Below are positions 10,620 through 22,500 of a stretch of 64,000 nucleotides of DNA, one piece after another. The position numbers and the translations under genes are program-made. Position 1 is the first letter of the stretch; the number at the start of each line of letters is the position of its first letter. The notes below the pieces were generated by a model. That model had not been told where the DNA came from. It did not search any database and saw only the letters and a list, made by a program, of their open reading frames with translations. Origin of the DNA: Epiperipatus broadwayi (taxonomy: Eukaryota > Onychophora > Udeonychophora > Euonychophora > Peripatidae); assembly GCA_028023455.1 (NCBI GenBank), contig JAQFVV010012670.1:1-64000 (forward strand). The letters are read 5' to 3'.

Positions 10620-11127
10620 AATTGTTGAACTTGGCACCCCACCCCCCCAAAAAAAAAAATGACTATTTACTTAGTTCTTTTCATGTCTTTTTGGCATTTT
10701 GTAAGCTGTTTATCCAGTCATTAGTCAACAATGTAAAATTGTTCAGCTGTAGCTTGATGCTAAACTTTATCTTGGGGCTTTTTCTTTCATATTAATTCTG
10801 GAGAAGACATGACTGATGTAAGAGGACATTGTGTTTCTTTTCTTTTTGATTGTAGATGAGATTGTCATTCATTGGTATTCTCTTCCTGAACAACACTGTC
10901 TAAATACAGTATATCACTATATATAGTAGATATATTAAAATATTTTTTTCTATACTTAATTCATGCTATTGGATTTCCCTAGCCAATGGGCTGATCAGCT
11001 TGGGTGGAAGTCATTATTCAATTTTTGTGTTAATAGTGACTTCATTTCGGGGATATACTAAATTCTGCTCTGTTTACATTTCTCTTTGTTTATCCAGCTG
11101 TGAGTTATAGCTGGTCCTGGACATATA

Positions 11128-11990
11128 TCACATTCTTTTGAACCATCTAACTTTGGATATGAGCAATTCTTGCTTACTTTCCATTTCTTTTGCTAGTTTT
11201 AGTTCACTATCATCCACTTCTTTCAGCTCAACAGGTTCATCTGCCATTTGTTTTTTTAATTGAACCTGTTCTTGTTCAATTTCTACTTTTTCACATAGTT
11301 GTAGTTCATCATCAGTTTGCGTCAATACATCAGGTTTATTTCCAAAATCTTTGGTCTTTTATTTATATTTGTTTGATCTGTTTATTTATCTTATGCCGAT
11401 TTTACTCAAATTTTTGGTCAAATGTTTCTAACTGTTCAAAATGATTTTTTCATCATTAATTCCATCTGTTTTTGCTTATCTTCTATCCATTTTTGCATTT
11501 CTAAATCCCTATATTTTTTATTATCTTTCATCCCTGATTCCAATTTGTTTGTAATTGTGTCATCCATGTCTGATTATCTTCCACCCATTTTTGATTATCC
11601 TTCATCCATTTTTGATTATCTTCTACCCTCAATTTCAACTGTTTAAATAATGTGCTAATCAACTGCATCATATCTAATTGCTATGATGTTTCAGCACTCA
11701 CAGAAATTTTTATATCCTTAGTAATATATTCATGCTTTATTTGTTTGTATGAATCACTATCTGGATGGACACTGTCCAAAGCAGAAGTTTCCAAACTATC
11801 TTTCTTCACAGCTTCTTTCTAAATGTGTGTTTCCATCATTTGCTGCTGCTCTTCATTTTCTCTGTTTATTATTTCAATATGATTATAACTGGATACACCA
11901 CCAACAGCACATCATCCCTGGGGCACCTTAAAACTCGACATGTACCAGATGTCCTTCCCAGCACAACTTGCTTTGTTTCTTCCCCGCCCA
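11128..11990 (-). pseudogene. Gag-like coiled-coil protein remnant
   Basis: Read on the minus strand, a charged, helical protein is broken by stops and shifts. From the N-terminal side it runs: STLFKQLKLRVEDNQ, then a seven-residue repeat (DNQKWMK, DNQKWVE, DNQTWMT; about 11555-11625), then a shifted frame with DLEMQKWIEDKQKQMELMM, and finally an uninterrupted 65-codon piece (11128-11325) rich in Glu, Lys and Gln. Such acidic coiled coils precede the capsid part in many retrotransposon gag proteins, but no zinc knuckle or capsid motif is visible. Its place between the long direct repeats supports the gag reading. Family assignment is not possible here. Confidence 0.45.
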
Positions 11991-12211
11991 TCTGTTGTTT
12001 TACAATTTAATTACAATATACAAAAAAAAAAAAAATGTATGGTTATCCATGCAATTCACCTAACTCAAGAAAATGGGGTTTACAACAGTCGTGCTGGGCA
12101 AGCCAAAAATTTAGAAATAGTTAATTTACAATGAATGAATGTAGATTAATTCCAATGATATTTAAAGACATTAACAAATCATATAATAATAGTTTGATTA
12201 CAAAATATAAT

Positions 12212-13422
12212 TGTTAAGTTAATATCTTTCCTCTAATTCTTTATATTATTATCTTATCCCATATACATGCAGGAAAACAATTATTATACATAAATGTCCA
12301 AGATTTCCTTATTAAGTTTAATCTTCAATTACATTATACTATTGATATAATTATAAATAATAAAATACCCTTGTTGTACAATGAACCCCGACTTCTATAT
12401 ATAGATGAACCCATAAATAAGACATTTCTTTGACTCGTAAGTTTCCTAATACTGACATATGCATATATTCAGTATAGGATAAACATAACCACCATCTTTA
12501 AATAACAATAACTATAAGGTCTAATCCTAATTCAATAAAACTACAACTTATACAGAGATAGTTCATTCCAGACCAATCTCTAATAATTAAAACTAGATAG
12601 GAATGAATTCTTCCATATGGATTTAAATACATATAAAGTGTTTGACAGTGAACATGCAACTGCATATATATTATAACTTCACCTACACAAAATCTAATTC
12701 TCAGTAATCAAATGTAGCAAATGAGTCTGATGGATACAATTACCTCGTTAACTATAATTATTTAACATTTGGACAATTTATGTGTAAATATTGCATTTTA
12801 TATTATCATTATTTCTTTACACTTTCATTTTAAACTGACAATTTATACAAAAGTAATATATACTTATTATGTATTAAAGAAAGTTCTTACAAAACGTTAA
12901 CATAACTTATGCAATAACAGAGCAAATTTTTTTCTTTTTTTTTAAAAAAAAAAAGAAATTGATAAATTCTACAACATAACATCTGGATTAACAGATATTA
13001 AATACAAACCCTAGAAAAAAAAGTTCAATCAGTTCTTTTAATAGTAAAACAACTAATTTATTTCTTCCTCCTGAAAAATATTAAAATAATATATGTGGGA
13101 CCATAATATGCTTCCGCAAGCTCCAGCTATGCCATTTGAAACATGTACTGTTTCTCCATTTTCCACCAGTTATTCAAAGTAAAGAGTTGAGCTTTCCAGA
13201 TTAGATTAGTAATAAGTAGTATTCCTATCTTTTATTCACTATACATAGTGAAGATTATTTATGGGTTTGGAATGAACTAATAATCTAGTCTAACTGCACA
13301 CAAAAAAGAGAGAAAGTTGTTTTTTATTTATATTTGACTTCATTTTTTTAAAAGTTGGTTTGCACATTTTAATTGCTTGAGAATTTTTATTTTATTGGTA
13401 TGAATAATATATTATTCATTCA
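12212..13422. repeat. Long direct repeat, right copy (probable LTR)
   Basis: Counterpart of 9585-10619. It is longer mainly because of an extra segment near 13085-13130 (CATAATATGCTTCCGCAAGC). If the element reads on the minus strand, this would be the 5' LTR. Confidence 0.65.
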
Positions 13423-13720
13423 ATATATATAATAGTGTGCACAATATAAAAAGAGAAAATATGTTACACATTGGAATAACAATAAATAAATTAAAAATTA
13501 AATATTTAAATGATAAAAACTTCAGTGACTATGCACATAATATATATATATATTATAAATAAAATATTAAAATGATGGAAAATATATAAAAAATATCAAA
13601 ATAAATTAAAGAATATATAAAAAAATGAAAAATGAGTTTTAAATAAAAAAAAAAAAATATTGTACCAATATTGAAATTGGCACATACTAATTTATCTAAA
13701 AAAATAAGTTGTAAAAATCT
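13423..13720. other. AT-rich spacer
   Basis: Runs of A and TA; nothing else seen. Confidence 0.5.
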
Positions 13721-15245
13721 AAAGTGTCGTTATTAAACGAAATGCAGTTGTTTTCGAAAAAAGTAAGAGTCAGATAGCATTCTATCATTAGTTTTTGAAA
13801 TAAAATTGATTAATTAAAAGAGGGGAAGGGGAGTTTTCCTATAAAAAAACTAAGAGTTCATAAAAGTTAAAGAGTTGTGATTATTATAAATTAAAAGTTA
13901 AAATATAAATCTCTTTTCATTCGGGCTTATTATAATAAATTATATATGTGCGTGCGAGTGTAAATAAATGTATGCGTGTTAGAATAATATAAAAAAAAAA
14001 TATAAATGAAAGTTAAAAAGAAATTATATTTAAAAACACACAGCAGTGGGCTACTAATTAAAGAGATAAAAACAACACGTTTGTGATGGCTACTACTAAT
14101 TAAACAATCTTCAAAACACGTCAAAGGATTAGTTACTAAAGGAATTTCGACAACACACATTGCCGGAGGATATTAAAACAAAAACACTTTGCATATATAA
14201 ATAGCCAGATTTTTATCGGACGAACAATTTCAGCCTAGTTTTCACTGTGTCAGTCGTTTCAGTTCAGATAACAGTGCAGTTTATATTACGTATCCAGAAA
14301 CAGAAAATGCAGTGCTGAGCAGCTTTTGGGAATATATGCTCTTACTTCAGCCCTTTAGTCCAACAAGATCATCAAAACCTGCCCGTGAAATAATGTCTGT
14401 ATAACATCTCAGAAATCCTCTGTCAATGTTCAACTGTCTACAGGAATAAAACCAATGGATTAGCATCAAATCTCAAGAAACGTCATATCTAACCGGTTAG
14501 ATATACTCCGTCAGAAGCAGCCAACAACAAGCAATATCCACATTCCAAAAATCCTAGGTAAAACATTTTATTATTCTCATTTATATATAGTAGCCACCAC
14601 TGTAATTCGTAAATCCTACAGAGACAAGTAATTTGAACTCTATAAGCATGCATAAAATGAACTATTGTTGTGCGTGATTGTGAATGTTAGATAATTTATC
14701 AATGTCAAATATTATTTTGCTTCCTCATAAGACATTATAGTGTGTTAAATTAAAATGTGCGTGTGTTATATTAGATTTAGAAAATGTTAATTAAAATAAA
14801 TGGTCTTTAAAACTTATACTTTATTTGTTGGTCAATTCTTTTTATCAATCTCTTTTTACCAATTCTTTTTATCAATTTTATCACCACTAATTAAACTATA
14901 TTTTATTATTGATTAAAATTAGACTGGGCTAGTTTTGGGATTGTTTCGAGCGCTGGATTATGAGCCTACTGACCAAATACGTTAGTCTGAGACTAGCTGA
15001 CACCCGGGGTGTACTCCGAAACAAATAAAGTGTTTGGATAGTAGGAGTTTGAATCTAGCAGCCAAGGTGGGCCATTGTTGATAGTTAAAGCTATCAATAA
15101 TATTTCCCATTTTGCTCGAACGTGCCGGTTCGTTCACGTAATATTTATAAGTAAACAAGATTGTAAATGTATTATGGAGAAGTTTGAAACCAACCAAAAC
15201 ATATATACGTGTAAGTAAGTCGTTCTGCAAATCGATCCGATACAA
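13721..15245. other. CpG-richer segment, possible host gene 5' region
   Basis: CG dinucleotides, scarce elsewhere, cluster here: for example around 13727-13758, 13921-13980, 14160-14235, 14480-14512, 14940-15015 and 15118-15140. The segment contains the promoter and exon candidate at 14194-14557. No reading frame of note is present (an 87-codon minus frame at 14982-15245 has no recognisable motif). It may be the 5' end of a host transcript or of an unrecognised LTR element; no second copy was found in the window. Confidence 0.4.
14194..14557 (+). promoter_or_regulatory. Candidate core promoter and first exon
   Basis: TATATAAATAG at 14194-14204 is a good TATA box. About 30 bp downstream lie TTTCAGCC (14229) and, further on, TTTCACTG and GTCAGTCG, initiator-like sequences of the arthropod TCAGT type. 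Some 330 bp of CpG-richer, non-coding sequence follows and ends in CCTAG|GTAAAAC (junction 14557/14558), a good 5' splice donor. The first ATG (about 14306) opens only a very short frame, so this would be a 5' UTR exon. An LTR U3-R-U5 could look the same. Confidence 0.35.
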
Positions 15246-15855
15246 TATAAATATTTATAAATAAAATAAATTGAATAGATGGAATTGGAGAAGAGTAAAT
15301 TTTTAAATGGAAGAAGAATAAAACAGAATAATATTTCTTAATGATGTTTTTTATTTTATTTTAATGATGTAAAGTTATAATTTTAATGTGTTCTTTTTTT
15401 TTTTTACAAATGTATTAATAGTATGTAATGAAAGAGAAGTATGCATATTATGAACATTTAATATATATATATATTTAGTTAAGATACTATTGATAATGTA
15501 ATGGTTGAAACATTGAATGATTATTTATGATAATGAATTTTGATAGAAATAAAATATCAAAATTTAAAAAAAAAAAACTTTGTGAATGTTTGTGGAATTG
15601 TTATTTATAGTTATTTATATCTAAACCCTTTAACCAGGAAGCAATGGAAAAAAACAAAAAACAAACTCACTTTGCCAAGTTTATATATAAATAGTTTTAT
15701 AACTTTTTACCTAGTATTTCTTGATCAGAATAAATGTCAAATGAAATTAACAATCTGTTAATTTAATTTATTAATATAACATGGTAAAGAGATATATATG
15801 CTCAATACATATAATTTAAGGCGCCATTAGCTACCTGTCTAAAGGTTGGTCAGAT
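15246..15855. other. AT-rich spacer
   Basis: No gene or repeat is recognised. Confidence 0.5.
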
Positions 15856-17240
15856 TATTTCTAAAAATTATTAATTAAAAACTCAAAGCCATTTTCCTCT
15901 CCATGAGCATTATTTTACCTCTTGACTTCCTTACAATTCTGCCTAATATATCTTTTCATAATTTCTCTACTTTTAAAATATATGAATAATCTAATTCCTC
16001 TTCAAATTTTATTTTTACAATGTTCATCTTATCTTTCCATCTTAACTTTTTCATTCTCCTTCAAAGCCTATACTGTAATCTTTTTCTCTCACTTCTACCC
16101 CACATAAATCACCAATCTACTTTCTTTTAGATTAAAAACCTGATTATCCATTATACTTATTATATTTAATTACCACTTATATTATCAGTTAATCAACTTC
16201 TCAATTATTTATAAACAACAATCTGTTTTGTAATTTCCTATTTGATATTTACTCTTAATCTTTATTTCTCAATACATATCTTCAATGCTTTAATTTTATT
16301 TGCATTTATTTTCATCCAAACCTTTTTCAAATACTATTACTTTTATATAATGTTTTATTAAGTTCATCCTGATTATGTGCAAGTACTATCATATCATCAG
16401 CATAGCTGATAAAATAAGCTTCCCAAAATGCAGTGCTAATTCTTCTTTGTCAAAGCAAACCATTTACAACTCAACAATATATATATTAAATAAAACTAGA
16501 GATAGATATCAGTTTTACACTTTCTATATTTATCTCTTCTGGAAGAAAATCACTTAAATACAAATATATTTAGATTCAGATACAAATTTCTTAATAAATA
16601 TTATTTTCTTTCAATGTATATATCTTTTATTCAATAAGTCAATAAAATAAATATTAAAATATTGTTCTTTCTCTAAATCTCTCAATACAATAGTCCTCAC
16701 TACTTCAATTATAGCAGTTATTCCTCATTTTGAAATCCAAAATGATATTCTTATAGAACATATAATAATCTATTAAAACCCTGTAAATTCAAGACTATAA
16801 CAAGCATCTTAGCCACATGAGAAATTAAGTTAACATTCTAAAATCCTTACATTTAATTCAATTAACACTTTCTCTAGTGGCATCAAAATTATTAAAATTT
16901 TTAATGATTTTCTTGAATCATAAATTACATTACCATCACTGATAGCTTTTCTCATACTCTTTTCCACCATAGCTTTTACTTGTATACCTGGAATCTCTTC
17001 AATTCCATGTCTTTTACCAATTTTATCTTACTTAAAGCTTTCACACCTTTATTTTATTATTGCAAATCTATCATATACTTTTTATACCATTTACTTTTTC
17101 AATTCACAGAGATAAAGAGGATGTTATTTTTTATGTTATTTTTTCTGGGATATAAATCATTCATATATTTTTATCACCTTTCTAATACATCTACTTTCTT
17201 GGACTACTACTTCCTACATTTCCATCTAAACATTCAATTA
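15856..17240 (-). mobile_element. Non-RTE LINE reverse transcriptase remnant
   Basis: On the minus strand near 16375-16440 the sequence reads FISYADDMIVLAHNQDELN, the catalytic YADD motif and its usual downstream context. About 100 bp before it (16450-16530) VLFNIYIVEL is the conserved segment after the GCPLSP-type motif, and further upstream a broken frame gives NIYFIDLLNK (about 16640-16670). Stops and shifts are frequent. The spacing and motifs fit LINEs with a LAYADD-type reverse transcriptase, distinct from the RTE copies elsewhere in the window. Ends are uncertain; the whole T/C-rich plus strand over this span probably belongs to it. Confidence 0.6.
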
Positions 17241-18364
17241 TAATTTTATCTGTTTAAAAGAATTGCTGTTTATAATATAGTTTATGTTTCAGATGAGTGG
17301 CCAGCTAATTGACTTTGTAATGTTTCTGTTTAAAGACAAAGCATAATGCAATGTAAAATGAGACTTTAAAATAACTTTAATTTTATGTACAGTTAATTGA
17401 GTGACAATTTGAATTTGAGACACAAAAAAAGCAACTGAAATGATGACAACTATTGCTAAGATATTTGTAGAAAAATAAAATGTCAATATTTCTATCTCTA
17501 ATCTTGAAAAACAATTAAATAAAGAATTGATTGATTTTTTGGATAATTTTAAGATATTATAGATTAGAAGTTTCATTCATTAGAAAATTTACATATGAAA
17601 CAAAAATAAATATAAAAATTATCTATCTAGAAAAGAGACTAGATATAGAAGCAATAAATTAATTTTGTTTTGAATAAAACAGAATTACTATTAGGAATAA
17701 GAATGTTATTTATGCCACATTTAGTATTGACATAACAACACTTGCCTGATAAGCAGAATAAGCTTAAGAAAATATTGAGTAGAACTGATAAAATTCACAG
17801 AAAGTTTGGGATGAAAATAAAAGCAGTTCATGACATAAAGGCTTGTTAAATATTGTTAGAAATGTTATTTTATATGTGGGGAAAATGTGAATGATTAGAA
17901 TAAAGAAGATTTAGTACTTCAAAAAAAATAGGTTTGTTAAGGAATGAAAAAAAAAAAATGGTGGAGAAAAAGGATTAAAAACATAATGGTAAACTAAAAC
18001 TCTGTACTCATAATATATACTCATTTCCTTTAGCAGTATAATCAAAATTGTTTTATAATAAGCACATCAGTACTCATGAAACCAATGTGGATTAACCTGG
18101 GATTTTACCATACAGCTAATAATAGTTAGTTATTTTTGAACCAATTACCTAAAAAAAAAAAAAGAGAGACAAAAAATGCCTCTGTATTGAAAATATTTCC
18201 AAGATTTATCTGACCCAAGCTCAATTATTAGATCATAGTTTATAGCAGAGCATTTAAAAATGGGAGAAAAAACAAAAAACAAAAAGAGAATGGGATTGAA
18301 TAAATATATAGAGAATTATAAAATACATATTAAAAGTGCAAGTGGAAGATAAAAAGAAAAAGAG
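17241..18364. other. AT-rich spacer
   Basis: The 95-codon minus frame at 17289-17576 has a hydrophobic centre but no recognisable homology, codon bias or splice context. Otherwise only A-runs are seen. Confidence 0.4.
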
Positions 18365-18366
18365 GA

Positions 18367-18454
<88 letters not shown>
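18365..18454 (+). repeat. (GAAA)n microsatellite
   Basis: About 22 uninterrupted GAAA units. The complementary strand yields a meaningless FLSF open frame. Confidence 0.95.
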
Positions 18455-18530
18455 AAAAAAAAGAAAATTAATAGATGACTAAACAAGAAAATAGCCATAA
18501 CTATTTGAAGTACAGAAATACTGTATTTAA

Positions 18531-18620
18531 ATGTGAGATGGATGGATGAAATAAAAAAGTGTACTGGGATGATATAGAGAAGAGAGACTAGAGTTCAGAG
18601 AAAATGATGATGGTGATCTT
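18531..18620 (+). mobile_element. RTE LINE 3'-end scrap
   Basis: ATGTGAGATGGATGGATGAA to AGTGTACTGGGATGATATAG matches 710-760 of the first RTE copy (the VRWMDEIRKC segment). It ends in AATGATGATGGTGATC, the TGA-type tail. Only the last 90 bp or so are present, a typical 5'-truncated insertion or a leftover. Confidence 0.7.
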
Positions 18621-18894
18621 ATAAAGAATATTATTTCTATGATTATTTTTAATACTTAATCAAGTGAAGCTTTTTCATGTTGCATGTTCTTTTGGTATAA
18701 TTTAATTGAATTAAGCAAAAAAATTCATTATTAATGACTATAGAAAATGTATTTTGTAGAATATGTTGCTTTGAGTTATAAATAAATGGTATTAGAGGAT
18801 CAATGTGATTTTAGAAAATCAAAAAAGGATTCAAACATGATTTTTGTTGTTAGATAAATACAAGAAAAGTGTTCTTATATACTGCTTTTATCAT
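18621..18894. other. AT-rich spacer
   Basis: Nothing recognised. Confidence 0.5.
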
Positions 18895-19535
18895 TTTTAA
18901 TCAGTACAATAACACTTTTTAAGCATCTAAAATTCACTTTTAGGATTATTAAGCAAGTCTTTTTAAAATTCAATAAAATCATTAATTCAGGAAGGTTAAT
19001 CAATTGTAATACTAGATGTAATTAGAGCTACAACATAAACTGTAATGGACTTTTTAAATTAAATTAATTATAAAATAATTAAAGTGAGAGGTAAACAATT
19101 ATTTATCAATTATATCTTATTCTTTATTTAATTAATCTTTAATTTATTCAAAGAAATTTACTAATATATATATAATTAACAAACTTGTATACATTTAATT
19201 TTAGTCTGATTAATACTGCATAATACAGTAATACTTTTTAAGCTTCTAAAATTCATTTCTGGCATTATTTAAAGCCAGAAAAATTATTAATTCAACAAGG
19301 ATGGAAAATAAATGCCAATATCAGATCTAATTAGATCTACTACATGAACTTTAATAAGCTTTTTACATTTAAAGTTCAAAGTAATTACTTAAGTATTAAC
19401 CAGTCATGTTATTTATCTACCTTATTCTATACTTAACTGATTTTTAATCTATACAAGGAAATATAATGCATATAATTCTCAAACTTGGATACATTCAATT
19501 TGCATAATTAATAATACATTGTGCAGTAATACTGA
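18895..19535. repeat. Diverged tandem repeat, period about 319 bp
   Basis: Two head-to-tail units: ACAATAACACTTTTTAAGC with TCTAAAATTCA (18906) recurs as ACAGTAATACTTTTTAAGC with TCTAAAATTCA (19225). Later landmarks also recur (TAATTAGAGCTACAACAT and TAATTAGATCTACTACAT; AACTTGTATACATT and AACTTGGATACATT). A third unit begins at about 19522 (GCAGTAATACTGAAAAAGTA). The copies are clearly diverged. Function is unknown. Confidence 0.7.
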
Positions 19536-19893
19536 AAAAGTAATGCTGGTTTCTGAAAATGGATTCTCAATAATAGATTTTGATAATTTTACAAAATTCC
19601 CCTCTCCCTCTCCTAATAAATGTAGATTCTTTATGACTTTTCTAGAAAGTCAAGGTATTTTGCATACAAAATACAGATTTTTGAAATCATGTCCTTGTTT
19701 TTAATTGTACTATCTGAAATTACAAATAGGATAATTAATTTATTCATTTTAAATAGTTTAACAATTAATTTCAATCTTTTTAACAGGAATATGTATGCTA
19801 TAGATAAAAAATAAATTCATATATATATTCACTTACTGTATAACACATATTCTTTGCATTTAACAAATGTATGATGAATATTTTTCCAATAGA
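19536..19893. other. AT-rich spacer before the RTE copy
   Basis: Nothing recognised. No convincing target duplication for the following LINE was found here. Confidence 0.4.
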
Positions 19894-19904
19894 TATATAC
19901 AATC

Positions 19905-20734
19905 ATGACAGACAAAAATAAATCATGGTCCTTATTCCCAGGAGGTCGTAAAGTAATTAACCAAGGCAGCGGTTGGTGGCCGAAGGCGGAGGGTGCTAAG
20001 AATTCCCTGATTGTGGATCCAGGTTGCCATTTGATAACATTTTATTTAGATACTTACAACTGCAGATCACTTTCAAGTGAAGGAAGATTGCAAGAATTAA
20101 AAGAATTGTCTTATATTAAATGGGACATTATTGGATTTTGTGAAGTTAGAAGAAAAGGTGAAGAGACAATTGATTTAAAAAGTGGATATGTACTCTACAA
20201 TAAAGGCACAAATATTGGAAATACAAGTGGAGTAGGATTCATTATAAATAAAAGGTGGCAGAACAACATTGTGGAGATTGATGGTATATTGGACAGAGTG
20301 GCAAGATAAGTCATACAACTTAAAAGCAGATAATCCAGGTTTATGCCCCAACAAATTCTCATAGTGATGAAGTAGTAGAAGATTTTTATATGGATATACA
20401 AAAGGCTTTTGTTCAGAGAAAACAACATTTTAAAATTGTTATGGGAGACATTAATGCTAGAATTGATAAACAAATGAAAGATGAAAGTGCTGTAGATAAT
20501 TTTGGTTATGGTAATAGAAATGAGAGAAGATATAGACTTGTGGAGTTTGTAGAAAAAGAAGAACTTTATATTATGAATTCTTTTTTTCAGAAAAATGTTA
20601 AAAGAAAATGGACATGGAAGCATCCAAATGAAGGCACAGCAGAATTGGATATTTTGACCAAGAGAAAATACATATTTCAAGATTGTAATGTTCTTAATAA
20701 ATTTAACACAGGAAGTGTGTTAATGCAAAAATAG
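19905..20734 (+). pseudogene. RTE apurinic-type endonuclease domain (dead)
   Basis: The first open part (19905-20309) carries TYNCRSLSSEGRLQELKEL, WDIIGFCEVRR (the catalytic Glu is in CEVR) and SGVGFIINKRW. After a shift near 20310 comes VYAPTNSHSD, then an open frame (20390-20734) with FKIVMGDINARI (the catalytic GDxNA motif), NERRYRLVEF, NSFFQKN and WTWKHPNEGTAELD. These are the successive motifs of the exonuclease-endonuclease-phosphatase fold used by RTE elements to nick target DNA. At least one frameshift and a stop separate it from the RT part. Confidence 0.85.
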
Positions 20735-20942
20735 AGACAAAAATTATTAAGAAAAACAATATTTACAGTTGATATTCCTAATCTTCAGAAACATTCTAAT
20801 AAATTTAAATTAGAACTTATAAATCGGTTTCAAGTATTAGTAGATTTTGAACACGATTCAGTTTTGAATAAAATTAATATGAAAATAATTGATACACTTT
20901 TAAAAACTGCAACAAAAATAGCTGGTAGAAAAAAAGCAGCAA

Positions 20943-22093
20943 TTGACCAATAAAATTTCTACTGAGACTAGAGAATTTATGAAGAAAAGAAGGAACATGA
21001 AGATACACAAAAATAATGCATTAAAAAGGATTGAATATCTCGGATTTTTTAAAATGGTGCAGATAAGAGTTGAAAATGATATAAGAAAGTATAACTGTGA
21101 ACTAGCAAGGAAAGCAGTAGAAGAGAATAAAAGTCTCAAGTGTGTCAAACAACATTTTGGTATTGGTAGGAAATTTATATCTGCAATAAGAAAAAAAGAT
21201 GGAATTATTACTAAAAAGAGAGATGACATGAAATGGGTAGAAGACTTCTATCAAGAATTATATAGTAATAAAGAACAAGTACTTTTATTATATCTTCCAA
21301 ATTGTCCAGAATTTTAAATGAAGAACTGAGACATGCAATTAAATTTATGAAGAAAGGAAAGGCTCCAGGTAATGATGGAATTATAATTGATATATTAAAA
21401 GAAGTAGGTGAAGATATATAATTTTTTAGCAAAGTTATATAACAAATGTCTAAATGATAAAGATATACCAGATGATTGGAAGAATGCAGTATTAATATTT
21501 AAAAAGGTGATAAAGAAGATATTAGAAATTAAAGACCTATCAGCCTTTTATCAGTTTTATACAAAAATTTCACCAAGATAATTATAACTCGTCTGCAGAG
21601 AACTTTGGATCTGCACCAACCAAGAGAACAAGTTGGATTTAAAAGTGGCTTTAGTACAGTAGATCATATCCAGGTATTGACAGAAGTTACAGAAAGGACA
21701 AATGAATATGAGTTGCCATTATGCTTTGGATTTGTAGATTATGAAAAGGCATTTGATTCTATAAACATTTCTTCAGTGATTAAAGCATTGGATCATCAAG
21801 GTATAGATCCAGGATATTGTCATATTTTAAAGAATATTTATAAAAATGCAACAGCAACAATTAGATTACATAATGATACTAGGAAAGTCAATATTGAGAA
21901 AGGTATAAGACAGGATGACTTCATATCTCCAAAACTTTTTACAGCAGTGCTGCAAGAAGTATTTTGTGGATTAAAATGGGAAGCTAGAGGAATGAAAGTA
22001 AATGAAGATTATTTAAGTCTTGGAGTGCTTTTGGTAGAAATAACTGATACTAAAAAGAAATATATCTATGTGTTTGAAAAGGAAGGTTTTTAA
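20943..22093 (+). pseudogene. RTE reverse transcriptase domain lacking FADD (dead)
   Basis: A linker (20943-21280) ends in MKWVEDFYQELYSN. In other frames follow HAIKFMKKGKAPGNDG, IPDDWKNAVLI and RPISLLSVLYK. The open part 21605-22093 has QVGFKSGFSTVDHI, GFVDYEKAFDS (first catalytic Asp) and GIRQDDFISPKLFTAVL. After MKVNEDYLS the sequence jumps directly to LGVLLVEI: the FADD motif and about 85 following residues present in the first copy (63-329) are absent. The deletion alone inactivates the enzyme. Confidence 0.85.
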
Positions 22094-22500
22094 TAAATGT
22101 ATTTCTTCTTACTTTTGGATCTGAGACTTGGATACTTAACAGAAGAGCAATACAGAGATTTCAGACCACTCAAAGAAGTATGGAAAGATGAATGTTGGGA
22201 GTAACAAGAAGAGATTGAAAATACAACATATGGATAAGAGAACAAACAGGTGTTACTAACCTCATTGAAAAATTAAGACAGCTGAAGCGGTGTTGGGCTG
22301 GACATATTGCTACAAGAAATGATAATAGATGGACAATTGAAATCTTAAACCGAATTCCAAGAGATTGTAAAAGACCCATAAAGAGACATGTGAGATGGAT
22401 AGATAAAATAGGAAAGTGTGTACGGATGATGTGGAAAAGAGAAGCTAAAGATCGGAGAGGGATTGAACTTGGAGAGACCTTCATCCTGCAGTGGATTGAT
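22094..22500 (+). pseudogene. RTE C-terminal domain (dead)
   Basis: The segment corresponds to 400-820 of the first copy: FGSETWILNRRA-like sequence, then CWAGHIATRNDNRWTIEIL, then RDCKRPIKRHVRW and an ending like that of copy 1 (FILQWIDNG). This RTE tail domain follows the thumb and is of unknown function. Stops and a shift separate it from the RT part. Confidence 0.75.

Larger units (their letters stand above)
9585..13422 (-). mobile_element. Candidate LTR retrotransposon with gag-like remnant only
   Basis: Two direct repeats (about 9585-10619 and 12212-13422) bracket about 1.6 kb holding a broken coiled-coil protein frame on the minus strand. The repeats end in TTCATTTCA and TTCATTCA, consistent with a terminal CA, and the right one begins TGTTAAG, consistent with a terminal TG. 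I found no integrase, protease or reverse transcriptase motif inside, and no clear primer-binding site or target duplication. An LTR element deleted for pol, or a non-autonomous gag-only element, fits best. A plain segmental duplication is the alternative. Confidence 0.5.

Noticed and set aside
10625-10645. TTGGCACCCCACCCCCC as an LTR primer-binding site for a plus-strand element
   Set aside because: It lies several bases beyond the repeat edge, matches no tRNA 3' end I can name, and the gag-like frame is on the other strand.
14975-15035. CTGACACCCGGGG...CCGAAACAAATAAA as another hammerhead
   Set aside because: The core reads CUGACAC, lacking G8 and A9, and no stem I forms.
18316-18498. 60-codon FLSF-repeat frame on the minus strand
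   Set aside because: It is the complement of the (GAAA)n microsatellite.
20195-20680. 161-codon minus frame, the longest after the RTE frames
   Set aside because: It is antisense to the RTE endonuclease domain.
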